In this document: positions 45,020-55,497 of the stretch, one piece after another
How the letters are laid out: the number at the start of each line of letters is the position of its first letter
How positions within the stretch are numbered: the stretch's first letter is position 1
From: Pseudomonas sp. URIL14HWK12:I12
GTDB taxonomy: Bacteria; Pseudomonadota; Gammaproteobacteria; Pseudomonadales; Pseudomonadaceae
Assembly: GCF_003097135.1 (NCBI RefSeq)
Contig: NZ_QEQL01000002.1
Span: 558,001-622,000, forward strand
Reading direction: 5' to 3'
Length of the DNA stretch: 64,000 nucleotides
Made by a program: the position numbers and the translations under genes
The notes under the pieces: model-generated
Told to the model about the DNA's origin: nothing
The model's database searches: none
Seen by the model: only the letters and a program-made list of their open reading frames with translations

Positions 45020-45715
45020 GGTGCGTAGTGGGTGGTAAACGGGTGCTGAGGTTACGAGCTTGCCTATTGGTGAGCCGCTCACTCCGGTGGGCGGGAACGA
45101 TAAAACAGTTACGAACCGAGATGGCACTTGTACTGAATCTGTGTGGCCGGAGAGCATTTGGGTTGTACTGTACGGCCTGGTTTGAAACATACCGCTGCGT
45201 GTGTCCGGCACTGTGCAGTCGGAACGCTTTGTGCAGCATTTCAACAGGTACGATAAGCGTCAGCGCCTAATAAGGCTTGTTTTAGAGCCGCCACGCCTAT
45301 ATCGATAGCGGCATTCTTTATAAAGTCAAAGGGCCGTTGCTTAAGCGGCTTAGGAGGCGACGAGTCGCGCGAAGCGGCGCGGCTCTTACGCAAACGACTG
45401 TTTTATTGCTTTGTTAGAGCCTCACTGCCCCACTTATTGCAATCTGCCACTCAGCGCGCGCCATCATATTCATATGTTGATTTCGAAATAATGACATTTT
45501 CAACCGCGGCACCTATAAAAAGGGAAGGCGCGTTGCATCCCTTCTGTCTGGGCACAGTTAACCGAATTTTCCGTTTGGGCGATAATTTTTGACATACTTT
45601 TAGCCATCAATTCGCTTTTTAAAAAAAACTGGCTTGCTGGTGTCGTCAAGCTGTGTTATACATTTTGCGAAATTGCACATATATAAGCCTTCACTGAATA
45701 AGTGTTCATGATGAA
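45020..45715. other. 696-base stretch without a recognisable gene
   Basis: Short open frames on both strands (for example 44933-45244 on the - strand and 45013-45270 on the + strand) have no protein-like sequence. The part from about 45480 is clearly AT-richer than its surroundings, with runs such as TTTTTAAAAAAAA. It presumably holds the promoter and leader of the O-antigen operon. I saw no JUMPstart/ops element (GGCGGTAGCGT). Confidence 0.6.
45634..45662 (+). promoter_or_regulatory. Possible sigma70 promoter of the O-antigen operon
   Basis: TTGCTG at 45634-45639 and TATACA at 45657-45662 are separated by 17 bases, about 95 bases before the first gene of the O-antigen locus. Another TTGACA at 45589-45594 has no matching -10 box. 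This is a match by eye only. Confidence 0.4.
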
Positions 45716-45757
45716 ATGAGCCTTGCGAGGGTTAAAATAAAAGGTCAAGCTGGTTCT

Positions 45758-48163
45758 ATGAATAACGTTCGGCGTTTGAAGAAATATGGGGTTTTTTGTT
45801 TTTCATTGCTTGCCATGTTCCTGCTGCTTCGACACTTTGATGCCCGCCAGGTAGCCGAACAATTAAAAGAGTTTCCTCTTGGCGTAAGCGGTATCGTGCT
45901 GGGCCTGCTAATTATCAATGCGTGGGTCGTGGTTTATCGCTATTGGCGAATTCTTTCACACTTAGGGTTTGATTTACCTTGGTGGCTTATCGTCAGGGCT
46001 AGCATTATCGCCAATATTGCTTCCCTTCTGGTCATTCCGTTGTTCGGCCAAGTTGCTGGGCGTCAGGCAGTTTTACAGTCAGCAGGCATCACGGCGGTAG
46101 AGAACGCGGTTATCTCAGGTTATGAGCGTATTTTGGTAGGGGGCGTTAGTGCAATCCTGGCCTGCATAGGGGCGACCTATCTATTGGGCGTAGTGGCTGC
46201 TGATTACATATCGCTTGTTCCTGTTGGCGAGATAGTGCCGATTATCGTTTTTGCTGTCGTGCTCAGCTTCGTAGTTTCAATAAGTCGTTTTGAAATTGTC
46301 ATCTTGAAAAAGCTGTTTACCGGGAAAAGCTTTTCCAAACTTATCGAAGCCATTCTGATTACCTTGGTCAGTTCGGCACTGATGTTGAGTAGTTTTGCCA
46401 TTTTGTTCCATTTTGTCGCGCCGGGTATAAGTTGGATGGCGCTGTTCTCTGCTGCGGCAATCGTATCATTCGTAGCCGGTTTGCCGATAAGCTTCGGCGG
46501 GTGGGGGCCCCGTGAAGTGGTCTCGGTATATGCGCTGGGCTTGTGGGGCGTGAACTCTGAAAAAGCATTGGCGGCCTCGATCCTCTGTGGGGTGCTGTCA
46601 ATCAGTGCGATTTTTCTGATGGCGCCTTTTGCGATGTGGCGCAAGCCAGCAAATAACCTCGTAACTGTGTTTGATAGAAATGAGTTGGTTGTGCCGGCTC
46701 CTAGTGGGGTCGAAGCTGCAGCCGCGTGGCTGCTCTGCTTCGGTGTAGCCACGTTGATATTGTTCCAAGTGCATCTGCCCGTTGGCGATACTGTAATAAA
46801 CATCAACCTTTCCGACCCTTTTGCAGTGCTTGCGCTGGCGGCGGTGGGGTTGAATGCCATTTTTATGCGCACGTTGCCACACTGGCGAATCAAGCTGTTC
46901 AATGGTTTTCTACTGATAATGTCAATGGTGTTGGGGCTGGGCTTTTTGCATGGTTGGTTCAGCTTTGGCAGTAGTGCCTGGGCCGTTGGAAAGCTTTTCG
47001 GCTGGGCGGTGCTGCTCGGTTTCTTAGCTGCCGGTTATCTTTGTACGTCCTATTTCGGAGTGCGTGGCATAAGGCGCATTGTGGAAACCATGGTCGTCAT
47101 ACTCTGCTCGATACTGGTCGTGCAAATTGCCCTGCGGTCGCTTCACCTGGAGCACATCATCCAATGGAAAGGGTACAATTCATCAGTTGAAGGTTATTCG
47201 GGTAATCGGAATGCGTTGGCCTTCCAGATTTTGGCAGTGTGTTCTGTATTTGTCGGATTCTTTCCGATGTATAAGGGGAAAAGGTTGAAAGCTTTTCCTC
47301 GTATCTCCTGTGAAACCCTGTTCACGCTATCATTGGCATGGATGCTTGCCGGCCTTTACTATACGTATTCACGAACGGGTATTGCAGTGGCATTTTGCCT
47401 GTTGCTATTTGTAGTTGGTCGGCGGCTCATGCCGTGGCGCTCGGTGCTGGCAGCAGCGGTGGGCAGCGCATTGCTGTGCGCTGCCATTGCGTATGTGCCC
47501 ACTGCCTTGAGCATGATCAAACTGTTGCAAGTTGATCACGCCGCTTCTGCGCTTGAGAGTTCGCAAGCCCGCAATCACGTGTTGAACCTGCCTTACCCGA
47601 TAATTGGGTCTGAATCTTCTCAAGAAAGTCGTGAAAAGTCGGGTACCCCTCCGGCAACCAGCAGTGAAGCGCTAAGTTCGCTTCATCCGATTCCTTCATC
47701 TGGATTCTCGGAGGCTAGTAGTGATGCCTTACGCTGGCAACTTATCAAAAAGTCGACTGAGCTGTGGTTGGAGGCTCCGGTAGTCGGTCATGGTTTGGGA
47801 TATTTTATAAAAGAGAGCCCCGCGTGGTTTGGTTTCCCAATCGTCGTGCATAACACTTTGTTGTGGTTACTGGTTGAAGTAGGCTTGTTAGGGGCTATCG
47901 CTTTTCTGGTGGCTTTCGTCGGTGTATGTACCTTTGCTTTCCGTAATAAAATTAGCCGGGTCCGCAATAATGGGCTGATCCTGCTGATGCTCTCCTTCTC
48001 ACTCATGAGCCTGTTTCACGAAATGCTATATCAACGACTATTTTGGTTTTTGATTGGCGCGCTACTGGCTGTAAGTCTCTCGAGTGTGAGGTCGGTGAGA
48101 TCTGGTCAATCACCCCGACTCGGTCTCGGTAAAACCAGTGTTCCGGTAGGCGATACGGTATAA
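45758..48163 (+). CDS. Fused flippase-like (UPF0104/AglD-type) and O-antigen polymerase/ligase membrane protein
   Basis: Protein of 801 residues from ATG 45758 (MNNVRRLKKYGVF), chosen because it gives the usual basic start of the flippase-like family and AAGG lies upstream; an ATG at 45716 would add 14 residues. Residues 1-300 carry about eight membrane spans and the family blocks LLRHFDARQVAEQL, LFGQVAGRQAVLQSAG, SGYERILVG and PISFGGWGPREVV. Residues 310-790 contain about ten more spans and a Wzy_C-type loop (GYSGNRNALAFQ, YYTYSRTGIAVAF, GHGLGYF, VHNTLLWLLVEVG), typical of O-antigen polymerases and ligases. A long Ser-rich periplasmic loop lies near 610-660. No other wzy candidate is present, so it is probably the polymerase. 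The fusion of the two membrane families is unusual. Confidence 0.82.
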   Translation: MNNVRRLKKYGVFCFSLLAMFLLLRHFDARQVAEQLKEFPLGVSGIVLGLLIINAWVVVYRYWRILSHLGFDLPWWLIVRASIIANIASLLVIPLFGQVAGRQAVLQSAGITAVENAVISGYERILVGGVSAILACIGATYLLGVVAADYISLVPVGEIVPIIVFAVVLSFVVSISRFEIVILKKLFTGKSFSKLIEAILITLVSSALMLSSFAILFHFVAPGISWMALFSAAAIVSFVAGLPISFGGWGPREVVSVYALGLWGVNSEKALAASILCGVLSISAIFLMAPFAMWRKPANNLVTVFDRNELVVPAPSGVEAAAAWLLCFGVATLILFQVHLPVGDTVININLSDPFAVLALAAVGLNAIFMRTLPHWRIKLFNGFLLIMSMVLGLGFLHGWFSFGSSAWAVGKLFGWAVLLGFLAAGYLCTSYFGVRGIRRIVETMVVILCSILVVQIALRSLHLEHIIQWKGYNSSVEGYSGNRNALAFQILAVCSVFVGFFPMYKGKRLKAFPRISCETLFTLSLAWMLAGLYYTYSRTGIAVAFCLLLFVVGRRLMPWRSVLAAAVGSALLCAAIAYVPTALSMIKLLQVDHAASALESSQARNHVLNLPYPIIGSESSQESREKSGTPPATSSEALSSLHPIPSSGFSEASSDALRWQLIKKSTELWLEAPVVGHGLGYFIKESPAWFGFPIVVHNTLLWLLVEVGLLGAIAFLVAFVGVCTFAFRNKISRVRNNGLILLMLSFSLMSLFHEMLYQRLFWFLIGALLAVSLSSVRSVRSGQSPRLGLGKTSVPVGDTV

Positions 48164-48532
48164 CCTGTGGAAGGTACTTTTTCGGTAGCCGTTCGAGGCT
48201 CTGACAAGGTAGATACGATGCCGGTGCACGGCGAGGTCTGTACGGCTTAGCCCTCCGGCAAATAGGCGATTTGGGTTGCCTGATCAGCTTGCTTTTGTCA
48301 GTGGCTTAACGCAGCGCGTTTCGTTGTATGGAAGGCGCTTGTTGATGCACTAGCGAAGGTGAGGCGAACAGTACGAGAAGATCGCTGAGACTATGGGCGG
48401 GGTGTGATAGCCTTGTCGCCCCCCCTTGGGGTGTCGCGGCCGTGCGGCGAGCCCGGGTTCGCCTGTTCGTCCAGCGCATCGTCATCGTGCATCGTGTGGC
48501 ATGGTTTCCCTTATTTGTATGGAGTTTCGGTT
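48164..48532. other. 369-base gap without a recognisable gene
   Basis: Between the polymerase-like gene and the aminotransferase gene. An open frame continues upstream of the aminotransferase start (from 48404), but its translation is low-complexity and lacks the conserved family start. No hairpin with a T-run or clear promoter was found. Confidence 0.5.
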
Positions 48533-49648
48533 GTGGTCCCTTTTCTGGATTTGAAAGCTATCAATGCCTCCATGGCAGATGAACTGGCCGCTGCTGCTTC
48601 AGAGGTCATTCAGTCTGGGTGGTACATCCAAGGCCAGAAACTGCAACAGTTCGAACAGGCCTTCGCTCAATACAGCCAAACCAGTCACTGTATCGGTGTC
48701 GCCAATGGTCTCGACGCGTTGGTCCTTACGCTACGCGCGTGGTTGCACTTGGGTAAGCTTAGGGAGGGCGATGAAATCATCGTGCCTGCCAATACCTACA
48801 TTGCATCTATATTGGCGATTACCGAAAACCGACTTATACCGGTTTTGGTGGAGCCAGATCTTGCTTCCTACAATCTCTGCCCGATAAACACTGAACAAGC
48901 TATTACCGAGCGTACGCGCGCCATCCTTGCCGTTCACTTATATGGGCAGTTGGCTGATGTCGAAGCGCTAAGTGCCTTGGCCGAGAAGTATGGCCTGCTA
49001 ATGCTCGAAGATGCGGCGCAGGCCCACGGCGCCCAGCGCAACGGTATACGAGCGGGTGCCTGGGGGGATGCCGCAGGCTTCAGTTTTTACCCGGGGAAAA
49101 ATCTTGGCGCATTGGGTGATGCTGGCGCGATTACCACGTCCGATCCTCAGCTTGCAAGCACATTGCAGGCGCTGCGTAACTATGGGTCGCATGTCAAGTA
49201 TCTGAATGATATTCAGGGCGTCAACAGCCGCCTGGATGAAATCCAAGCGGCGATGTTAAGTGTAAAGCTGAAGTACCTCGATGCGCAGACTTCACGCCGT
49301 CGTGAAATCGCGGGTCGATATGCTCAGGATATCCAGCACCCTGCACTAACGTTGCCAGCCTCATCAGCCCAAGCTTCCGACGCCCTGGACCACGTTTGGC
49401 ACCTTTTCGTAATCCGGGTGGGCGACCGTAATAGGTTCCAGCAACACATGGCCACCTGCGGCATACAAACCTTGATTCATTATCCTGTCCCTCCCCACCG
49501 GCAAAAAGCTTACCCTGCCTTGGCTCACTTGAGCTTGCCGGTGACCGAGCAAATCCATGACCAGGTGATCAGTTTGCCAATCAGCCCGGTGCTTAGCGAT
49601 GAAGACGTTCAGCGGGTGATCGATGCGTGCAACTCATATGGGGCCTGA
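48533..49648 (+). CDS. DegT/DnrJ/EryC1 aminotransferase, FdtB/QdtB-like
   Basis: PLP-dependent sugar aminotransferase of 371 residues. The GTG at 48533 gives the family start [14 protein letters not shown] and has GGAG eight bases upstream. The PLP-Lys is K189 in [25 protein letters not shown] holds the cofactor Asp. The closest type by eye is the group that aminates C3 of dTDP-3-keto-6-deoxyhexoses. This fits the FdtA-like isomerase at 39259 and the formyltransferase at 62953. A 4-aminotransferase role cannot be excluded. Confidence 0.88.
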   Translation: MVPFLDLKAINASMADELAAAASEVIQSGWYIQGQKLQQFEQAFAQYSQTSHCIGVANGLDALVLTLRAWLHLGKLREGDEIIVPANTYIASILAITENRLIPVLVEPDLASYNLCPINTEQAITERTRAILAVHLYGQLADVEALSALAEKYGLLMLEDAAQAHGAQRNGIRAGAWGDAAGFSFYPGKNLGALGDAGAITTSDPQLASTLQALRNYGSHVKYLNDIQGVNSRLDEIQAAMLSVKLKYLDAQTSRRREIAGRYAQDIQHPALTLPASSAQASDALDHVWHLFVIRVGDRNRFQQHMATCGIQTLIHYPVPPHRQKAYPALAHLSLPVTEQIHDQVISLPISPVLSDEDVQRVIDACNSYGA

Positions 49649-49686
49649 CTGGTATTCGAAGCCAACGGTGTGGGGGCGGTTGTGCG

Positions 49687-50643
49687 ATGGCTGAGGGAAT
49701 AACGCTAGTGACGGGGGCGACTGGCTTCGTAGGTCGGGCAGTAGTTGATCATTTGCATCGTCATGGTCGAGTACGCGCCGCCGTGCGCCAGCCCTGTGCT
49801 CAATTACTGGCTCAAGGCGTCGACTGTACTGAAGTTGGAAACCTTGGGGTTGACACGGACTGGGCACCCGCCCTTACGGATGTGACTTCCGTAGTGCATA
49901 CCGCGGCGCGCGTGCATGTGATGAATGAGCAGGCTATCGATCCGCTTGCCGCGTTCCGGCAAGTAAACGTCGAGGGTACATTGGCCTTGGCAAGGCAATG
50001 TGCGGCGCTTGGTGTCAAACGGTTCGTTTTCATCAGCTCGGTCAAGGTTAACGGCGAAACTACCGACGGCCGTGCGCCTTTCGTGCCTCACGAGGTTCCC
50101 TGCCCAGTAGACGCTTATGGGATTTCAAAATGGGAAGCCGAGGAGGGACTGCGTGACATTGAACGGCAAACCGGTATGGCCGTGGTGGTTATTCGACCGC
50201 CGTTGATATACGGCCCGGGGGTAAAGGCCAATTTTCGCCGCTTAATTCAGGCAGTCGCACGTGGTTGGCCACTGCCTCTGGGCGGGGCGCGTAATTTGCG
50301 TAGCCTGGTTGCGTTGGAGAATCTCGTAAGTTTGATCGATTGTGTACTTAAGCATCCTGCGGCCGCCGGTGAGGTGTTTTTCGCCAGTGATGGCAATGAC
50401 GTCTCTACCTTTACTCTTGTGCGGTCACTGGGTACCGCTCTGGGGCGCCATGCTTGGCTGCTGCCCATACCGGGCCGCTGGCTGATGGCATTGGCACAGG
50501 TAGCAGGCAAGGGCGCTGTGGCCAGTCGGCTGCTTGGCAGCCTTCAAGTAGATATCAGTTCAAACAAAGCGCTGCTTGGGTGGGTGCCGCCCGTGTCAAT
50601 GGAGCTCGCGCTGGTGCGCACGGTTGCAGGGTTCAAGAAGTGA
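49687..50643 (+). CDS. WbpV-like NAD-dependent sugar epimerase/reductase
   Basis: Short-chain dehydrogenase of 318 residues. The NAD motif is LVTGATGFVGRAV, the active-site Ser lies in FVFISSVKVNG and the Y-x-x-x-K in DAYGISKWEAEE. The C-terminal block RNLRSLVALENLVSLIDC is typical of the group encoded just before wbpL-type genes in Pseudomonas. It probably makes the UDP-sugar used by the initiating transferase. The stop overlaps the next ATG (TGATG), so the two are coupled. Confidence 0.87.
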   Translation: MAEGITLVTGATGFVGRAVVDHLHRHGRVRAAVRQPCAQLLAQGVDCTEVGNLGVDTDWAPALTDVTSVVHTAARVHVMNEQAIDPLAAFRQVNVEGTLALARQCAALGVKRFVFISSVKVNGETTDGRAPFVPHEVPCPVDAYGISKWEAEEGLRDIERQTGMAVVVIRPPLIYGPGVKANFRRLIQAVARGWPLPLGGARNLRSLVALENLVSLIDCVLKHPAAAGEVFFASDGNDVSTFTLVRSLGTALGRHAWLLPIPGRWLMALAQVAGKGAVASRLLGSLQVDISSNKALLGWVPPVSMELALVRTVAGFKK

Positions 50644-51662
50644 TGTGGGCGATGTTGATGATTATATTGTGCGTCACCTTTGCGGTCAGTTTCTTATTGA
50701 CCGGTGCGTTGCGTCGCTACGCACTCGCGCGCCATTTGGTGGATATCCCCAATGCGCGCAGCTCTCACACGTTGCCTACGCCGCGAGGCGGCGGCGTGGC
50801 GATCGTTGCCGCGCTATTGGGGGCATTGCTGGCGTGCAAAGTCGCATTTACCAGCTTGGCACTGCCAGGCGTGGGCCTTATCGGTGCAGGGGTCCTGGTT
50901 GCGGTTACCGGGTTTCTGGATGACCACGGGCATATCCCTGCGCGCTGGCGCCTAATGGCGCACTTTAGTGCAATTGCTTTGGGCCTATACAGTATTGGTC
51001 AGCTGCCAACGCTTGATCTTGGGCCTATCCATCTACAGGCGCAATGGTTGTTATGGGGGCTGGGTTTACTATTCGGCGTCTGGATGTTGAACCTCTACAA
51101 TTTTATGGATGGCATAAATGGTATCGCAGGTGGGCAGGCCGTTTGTGCTGGCCTCGTAGTGGGTACCTTGGCGACACTTCACGGGGATCTAACCCTGGCA
51201 TGGGTCGCGTATCTCGTAGCCGCCAGCGCGCTTGGGTTCTTGCTCTGGAACTTCCCCGTGGCGCGTATTTTCATGGGGGATGCCGGCAGCGGCTTTCTCG
51301 GAGCAATGCTGGCGCTGATCGCAGTCTGGTCCGGTAGCGTAGCGCAGTCGTATTTCTGGGCCTGGCTTACCGTGCTGGGGGTGTTTATTGTAGATGCGAC
51401 CCTCACATTATTGGTGCGCCTGGCACGGGGCGAAAAAGTGTACGAGGCCCATCGCAGTCACGCCTACCAACACGCTGCCCGCCGCTGTACAAGCCATGCC
51501 CGAGTAACAAGCGTAGTCATATTGATAAACCTGGGGTGGTTGGCCCCGCTGGCTGCCGCCATCGTCCAAGGCTGGTTAAGTGGCATTGTCGGGCTGTTCG
51601 TGGCTTATGTGCCCTTGATTGCTCTGGCGATTGGCTTCAAGGCCGGTAACCCTTCGGATTGA
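50643..51662 (+). CDS. WbpL/WecA-type undecaprenyl-phosphate sugar-1-phosphate transferase
   Basis: Polytopic membrane enzyme of 339 residues with about ten spans. Motifs: SSHTLPTPRGGGVAIV near residue 40, VTGFLDDHGHIPARWRL with the Mg-binding Asp pair, NLYNFMDGINGIAGG, and the loop HRSHAYQHAARR. It starts the O-unit by transferring a sugar-1-phosphate (GalNAc, Fuc NAc or Qui NAc type in Pseudomonas) to undecaprenyl phosphate at the inner membrane. The ATG overlaps the stop of the preceding epimerase gene. Confidence 0.92.
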   Translation: MWAMLMIILCVTFAVSFLLTGALRRYALARHLVDIPNARSSHTLPTPRGGGVAIVAALLGALLACKVAFTSLALPGVGLIGAGVLVAVTGFLDDHGHIPARWRLMAHFSAIALGLYSIGQLPTLDLGPIHLQAQWLLWGLGLLFGVWMLNLYNFMDGINGIAGGQAVCAGLVVGTLATLHGDLTLAWVAYLVAASALGFLLWNFPVARIFMGDAGSGFLGAMLALIAVWSGSVAQSYFWAWLTVLGVFIVDATLTLLVRLARGEKVYEAHRSHAYQHAARRCTSHARVTSVVILINLGWLAPLAAAIVQGWLSGIVGLFVAYVPLIALAIGFKAGNPSD

Positions 51663-51818
51663 ACCACCTACCGTGAAGGTTGCACGGCAAAGAACCGGGC
51701 GAAGGCTGCGGCAAAAAAGCTTTCTTGCATGTTACCTGTGTGGGAAAATCCGCCCTTTGACCCGCCTGACGAGCGCAATACTGCTCGCTCGAACGAATTG
51801 ACAGGAATCTGCATCGCA

Positions 51819-53096
51819 ATGGATTTTGGAAACAAGACAATAGCCGTCATTGGTCTTGGATACGTCGGCCTGCCCCTTGCCGTCGAGTTCGGCAAGCGGC
51901 GTACGGTCATCGGCTTTGATATCCAGCCATCGCGTATTGACCAGCTCCGCCAGGCACACGACCATACATTGGAGTGCGCCCCAGAGGAGCTCCAGGCTGC
52001 TGTGCATCTTGCCTACAGCTGCGATGTCGAAGATCTTCGCAAGGCGCAAGTTTATATCGTCACCGTACCAACGCCGGTTGACGGTGCCAAGCGCCCCGAC
52101 CTTACACCGCTTATCAAAGCCAGTGAGACAGTCGGCAAGGTGCTCAAGCAGGGCGATGTGGTCATCTACGAGTCCACGGTTTACCCCGGGGCTACTGAAG
52201 AGGTATGCGTGCCTGTCCTTGAGCGGGTCAGTGGCCTTGTATTCAACCAGGATTTTTTCTGTGGATACAGCCCGGAGCGTATCAACCCTGGTGACAAACT
52301 GCACCGCTTGCCCAATATAAAGAAGGTAACCAGCGGCAGCACGCCAGAGGTGGGCATTGCAGTGGATGCGCTGTATGCGCAAATCATAACCGCCGGCACT
52401 CATTTGGCCAGCAGCATTAAAGTCGCAGAAGCTGCCAAGGTGATCGAGAACACACAGCGTGACCTCAACATTGCACTGATGAATGAGCTGAGCGTTATCT
52501 TTCACTCTTTGGGGATCGATACCCAAGAGGTGCTGCTGGCGGCAGGCACAAAATGGAACTTTCTACCATTTCGCCCGGGGCTGGTGGGAGGGCATTGCAT
52601 TGGCGTCGACCCGTACTACCTTACCCATAAGGCACAGGAAGTCGGCTACCATCCGGAGGTGATCCTTGCAGGGCGTCGAATTAACGACAGTATGGCACGT
52701 CATGTAGCGGATCGAACTGTAAAGTTGATGTTACGTAATGGCAAGCCTGTACTAGGTAGTAAGATATTGGTACTTGGTCTTACCTTTAAAGAAGATTGCC
52801 CAGATTTACGAAATACTAAAGTTGTAGATGTTATCAATGCGCTGCAGGAATACCATTGCAGTGTAGATGTCTTCGACCCCTGGGTAGATACCAATGAGGC
52901 CTTTGAGGAATATGGGTTGCGCTGCCTTCCCAATATGCCGGCAGGTGCGGAATATGCGGCCATTATTCTTGCTGTTGGTCACAGTGATTTCCTAAAACTC
53001 GGAGCAGAGGGTGTCCGGGCCATGGGAGAGAAAGGGGCGGTGCTGTTCGATGTTAAAGGGCTTTTTCCCCTGGGCACAGCAGACGGCCGACTATAA
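51819..53096 (+). CDS. UDP-N-acetylhexosamine 6-dehydrogenase, WbpO/TviB type
   Basis: Protein of 425 residues. The start [20 protein letters not shown] carries the NAD motif, and the catalytic Cys is C260 in [11 protein letters not shown]. It oxidises UDP-GlcNAc or UDP-GalNAc at C6 to the uronic acid. The ATG at 51819 has AGGA upstream; the 30-codon open extension before it is not conserved. Followed 11 bases later by a WbpP-like epimerase, the pair that makes UDP-GalNAc-uronic acid in P. aeruginosa O6 and in Vi antigen synthesis. Base composition falls toward AT in its last third. Confidence 0.92.
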   Translation: MDFGNKTIAVIGLGYVGLPLAVEFGKRRTVIGFDIQPSRIDQLRQAHDHTLECAPEELQAAVHLAYSCDVEDLRKAQVYIVTVPTPVDGAKRPDLTPLIKASETVGKVLKQGDVVIYESTVYPGATEEVCVPVLERVSGLVFNQDFFCGYSPERINPGDKLHRLPNIKKVTSGSTPEVGIAVDALYAQIITAGTHLASSIKVAEAAKVIENTQRDLNIALMNELSVIFHSLGIDTQEVLLAAGTKWNFLPFRPGLVGGHCIGVDPYYLTHKAQEVGYHPEVILAGRRINDSMARHVADRTVKLMLRNGKPVLGSKILVLGLTFKEDCPDLRNTKVVDVINALQEYHCSVDVFDPWVDTNEAFEEYGLRCLPNMPAGAEYAAIILAVGHSDFLKLGAEGVRAMGEKGAVLFDVKGLFPLGTADGRL

Positions 53097-53107
53097 AGGT
53101 GCATGCC

Positions 53108-54151
53108 ATGAATGCGTACAGTTCGATACTTGAAAACTTGGCCAGCACTCCCCGAGTCTGGTTGGTGACAGGAGTGGCTGGCTTTATAGGTAGCAACCTC
53201 CTTGAAACGCTTCTTAAGCTCGACCAATACGTAGTGGGGTTAGATAACTTCTCGACGGGTCATCAACGTAATCTCGACGAAGTTCAGTCGATGGTGCGAA
53301 CGGATCAATGGGCGCGCTTCGATTTTCACCAAGGTGATATTCGTCTGCTGGAAGACTGTCAACGTGCAATGTTATGGCAGGGGGAGAGTGCGGTTAATCA
53401 TGTGCTGCATCAAGCCGCGCTAGGCAGCGTACCCCGCAGCATCGCCGATCCGATCACCACCAACGCAGCGAATGTGACTGGCTTTCTGAACATGCTGGTT
53501 GCTGCGCGGGATGCAGAGGTTGCTAGCTTCACCTATGCAGCCAGCAGCAGCACCTACGGTGACCATCCTGGACTGCCAAAAGTTGAGGACGTCATCGGAA
53601 AGCCATTAAGTCCATATGCGGTAACGAAGTATGTGAACGAGTTGTATGCTGATGTTTTCGCGCGTACGTACGGGTTTAAAACCATAGGGTTGCGGTACTT
53701 TAATGTTTTTGGTAAGCGACAGGACCCTGATGGTGCCTATGCCGCCGTCATACCTAAATGGACAGCGGCCATGATCCAGGGAAGGGAGGTATTTATCAAT
53801 GGCGATGGGGAAACCAGCAGAGACTTTTGTTTTGTTGACAATGCGGTGCAAGCCAATTTGCTAGCAGCCATGTCTACAAGTGCGGAAGCAACGAATCAGG
53901 TTTACAATATCGCCGTCAGCGGCCGAACAACATTAAACGAGCTATATAGATTCATAAAAAACGCGCTTGAGAAATCGGGAATTGAAACTTCAGCTGAGCC
54001 GGTATACAGGGATTTTCGAGCTGGCGATGTGCGTCATTCTCAGGCGGATATTACCAAGGCACAAAGATTACTTGGCTATGAACCGGCGTATTCGATTGAC
54101 CGCGGCATAGCAAACGCGATGCCTTGGTATGTAGACTTCGTAGTACGATAA
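53108..54151 (+). CDS. UDP-N-acetylglucosamine 4-epimerase, WbpP/TviC type
   Basis: Protein of 347 residues. NAD motif [17 protein letters not shown], active-site Ser in [15 protein letters not shown], and Y-x-x-x-K in [13 protein letters not shown]. The conserved family sequence [19 protein letters not shown] is present. It interconverts UDP-GlcNAc and UDP-GalNAc or their uronic acids. The ATG at 53108 has AAAGGTG upstream and is preferred over the GTG three codons before. Confidence 0.93.
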   Translation: MNAYSSILENLASTPRVWLVTGVAGFIGSNLLETLLKLDQYVVGLDNFSTGHQRNLDEVQSMVRTDQWARFDFHQGDIRLLEDCQRAMLWQGESAVNHVLHQAALGSVPRSIADPITTNAANVTGFLNMLVAARDAEVASFTYAASSSTYGDHPGLPKVEDVIGKPLSPYAVTKYVNELYADVFARTYGFKTIGLRYFNVFGKRQDPDGAYAAVIPKWTAAMIQGREVFINGDGETSRDFCFVDNAVQANLLAAMSTSAEATNQVYNIAVSGRTTLNELYRFIKNALEKSGIETSAEPVYRDFRAGDVRHSQADITKAQRLLGYEPAYSIDRGIANAMPWYVDFVVR

Positions 54152-54227
54152 TATGGATGTAGTAATAGAGCTCAACGGGTCCGCAATTGGCCGGAAATGC
54201 CGCTTTACCTTTGATACGTTGGTCTAG

Positions 54228-55493
54228 ATGAAGCTATTGCGTACGAGCTTTCTGAATGCGCTCGCAGTTTCGGTAAAAATGCTCGCTATGTTGGGCATAA
54301 ATAAAGTGCTAGCTGTTTATTTGGGGCCGGCTGGCTATGCTGCAATAGGCCAATTTCAGAATGCCGTACAGATCATCAATAATTTTTGTACATTGGCGGC
54401 GGGGCCAGGAGTAACGAAATATACCGCGCAGTATCACGCCGAGCCAGCGAAGCAGAGAAGTCTCTGGCAAACAGCAGGCATGCTGACAATTTTGTTGTCT
54501 CTGGTCGTATCAGTCTCCTTTTTTCTATTGAAAGATAAAGCGGCCATCTTATTTTTTGGCAACGCCGCGTACGCGGATGTTTGTGTTTGGTTATCGGTCT
54601 CGATCGTATTTTCTGCTTTGAATTTCTTTATCTTGGCGATTTTAAATGGCCGGAAGGACATCGGCCTCTATGTTACAGCTAATATCGGCGGGAGTGTTTT
54701 TTCGGTACTGATGGTAGTTCTGCTAGTGGTTTTTTTTCATTTGCGAGGTGCGTTGATCGCGCTAGCGACTTACCAAGCTGTTTCTTTTCTCTTTAGTGTC
54801 TGGTTGGTTCGTCGTCGACCATGGTTTGGCAGCTATCTATTTTGGGGCAGGCCAAACAGAGCAATGCTGAGAAACTTAGGTAAATTCGCCGCTATGGGCT
54901 TAGTTTCAGCCCTGTGCTTACCGCTTAGTCAGTTTGCAGTGCGGAGTTACATTGGAAACTCTCTCGGGTGGGAGGCCGCTGGCAATTGGGAGGCGATGTG
55001 GCGACTGAGCTCAGCCTATCTCCTTCTGGCAACAACCACGCTTGCCGTCTATTTTTTACCTCGCTTCTCGGAACTTGGCAGCACTTCGATGTTGCGTGCC
55101 GAGCTAGTGATGGGCTTCAAGTACATAGTGCCTATTTGCGTGATTGGCGCGATCGGTATATTTTTTTTTAGGGACTTTATCATAGCGTTGCTTTTCTCGG
55201 GAGGGTTTCAATCTGTACGAGACTTATTCGCGTGGCAGCTATTTGGTGATGTAGTTAAAGTTTCGGGTTTTATATTAGGCTATCTGCTTCAGGCAAGGGC
55301 ATTCTGGAAGTTTTTCATAGTCTCCGAAGTCGCTGTGTCTACGTCTTTTTATTTATTTTCCATCCTGTTTTTGAACATGTATGGCCTTGTCGGAGCTGTC
55401 ATCGGCTACGCGTTGGCCTATTGTGTATATTTTTTAATGATCTCGTTTTTTTTATGGCGTAAACGTCTCTTTTCGACAGCCTTGGAAGGGTGA
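54228..55493 (+). CDS. O-unit flippase, WzxE-like
   Basis: Polytopic protein of 421 residues with about 12 spans. Blocks shared with E. coli WzxE include LAVYLGPAGYAAIGQFQN, AAGPGVTKYTAQYH and RDLFAWQLFGDVVKVSGF. It moves the lipid-linked oligosaccharide across the inner membrane to the periplasm, where the polymerase acts. The gene is AT-rich compared with the core genome. The ribosome site is weak (no clear purine run before ATG 54228). Confidence 0.9.
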   Translation: MKLLRTSFLNALAVSVKMLAMLGINKVLAVYLGPAGYAAIGQFQNAVQIINNFCTLAAGPGVTKYTAQYHAEPAKQRSLWQTAGMLTILLSLVVSVSFFLLKDKAAILFFGNAAYADVCVWLSVSIVFSALNFFILAILNGRKDIGLYVTANIGGSVFSVLMVVLLVVFFHLRGALIALATYQAVSFLFSVWLVRRRPWFGSYLFWGRPNRAMLRNLGKFAAMGLVSALCLPLSQFAVRSYIGNSLGWEAAGNWEAMWRLSSAYLLLATTTLAVYFLPRFSELGSTSMLRAELVMGFKYIVPICVIGAIGIFFFRDFIIALLFSGGFQSVRDLFAWQLFGDVVKVSGFILGYLLQARAFWKFFIVSEVAVSTSFYLFSILFLNMYGLVGAVIGYALAYCVYFLMISFFLWRKRLFSTALEG

Positions 55494-55497
55494 TAGT

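Noticed and set aside
44796..45239. Open frame of 147 codons on the - strand
   Set aside because: It overlaps the end of the RNase-like gene and its translation is low-complexity (many Arg, Thr, His) without any motif.
45013..45270. Open frame of 85 codons on the + strand after the RNase-like gene
   Set aside because: Cys- and Arg-rich translation with no ribosome site or protein-like pattern; it overlaps the stop of the preceding gene.
45480..45757. JUMPstart/ops antitermination element before the O-antigen operon
   Set aside because: No GGCGGTAGCGT-like sequence could be found.
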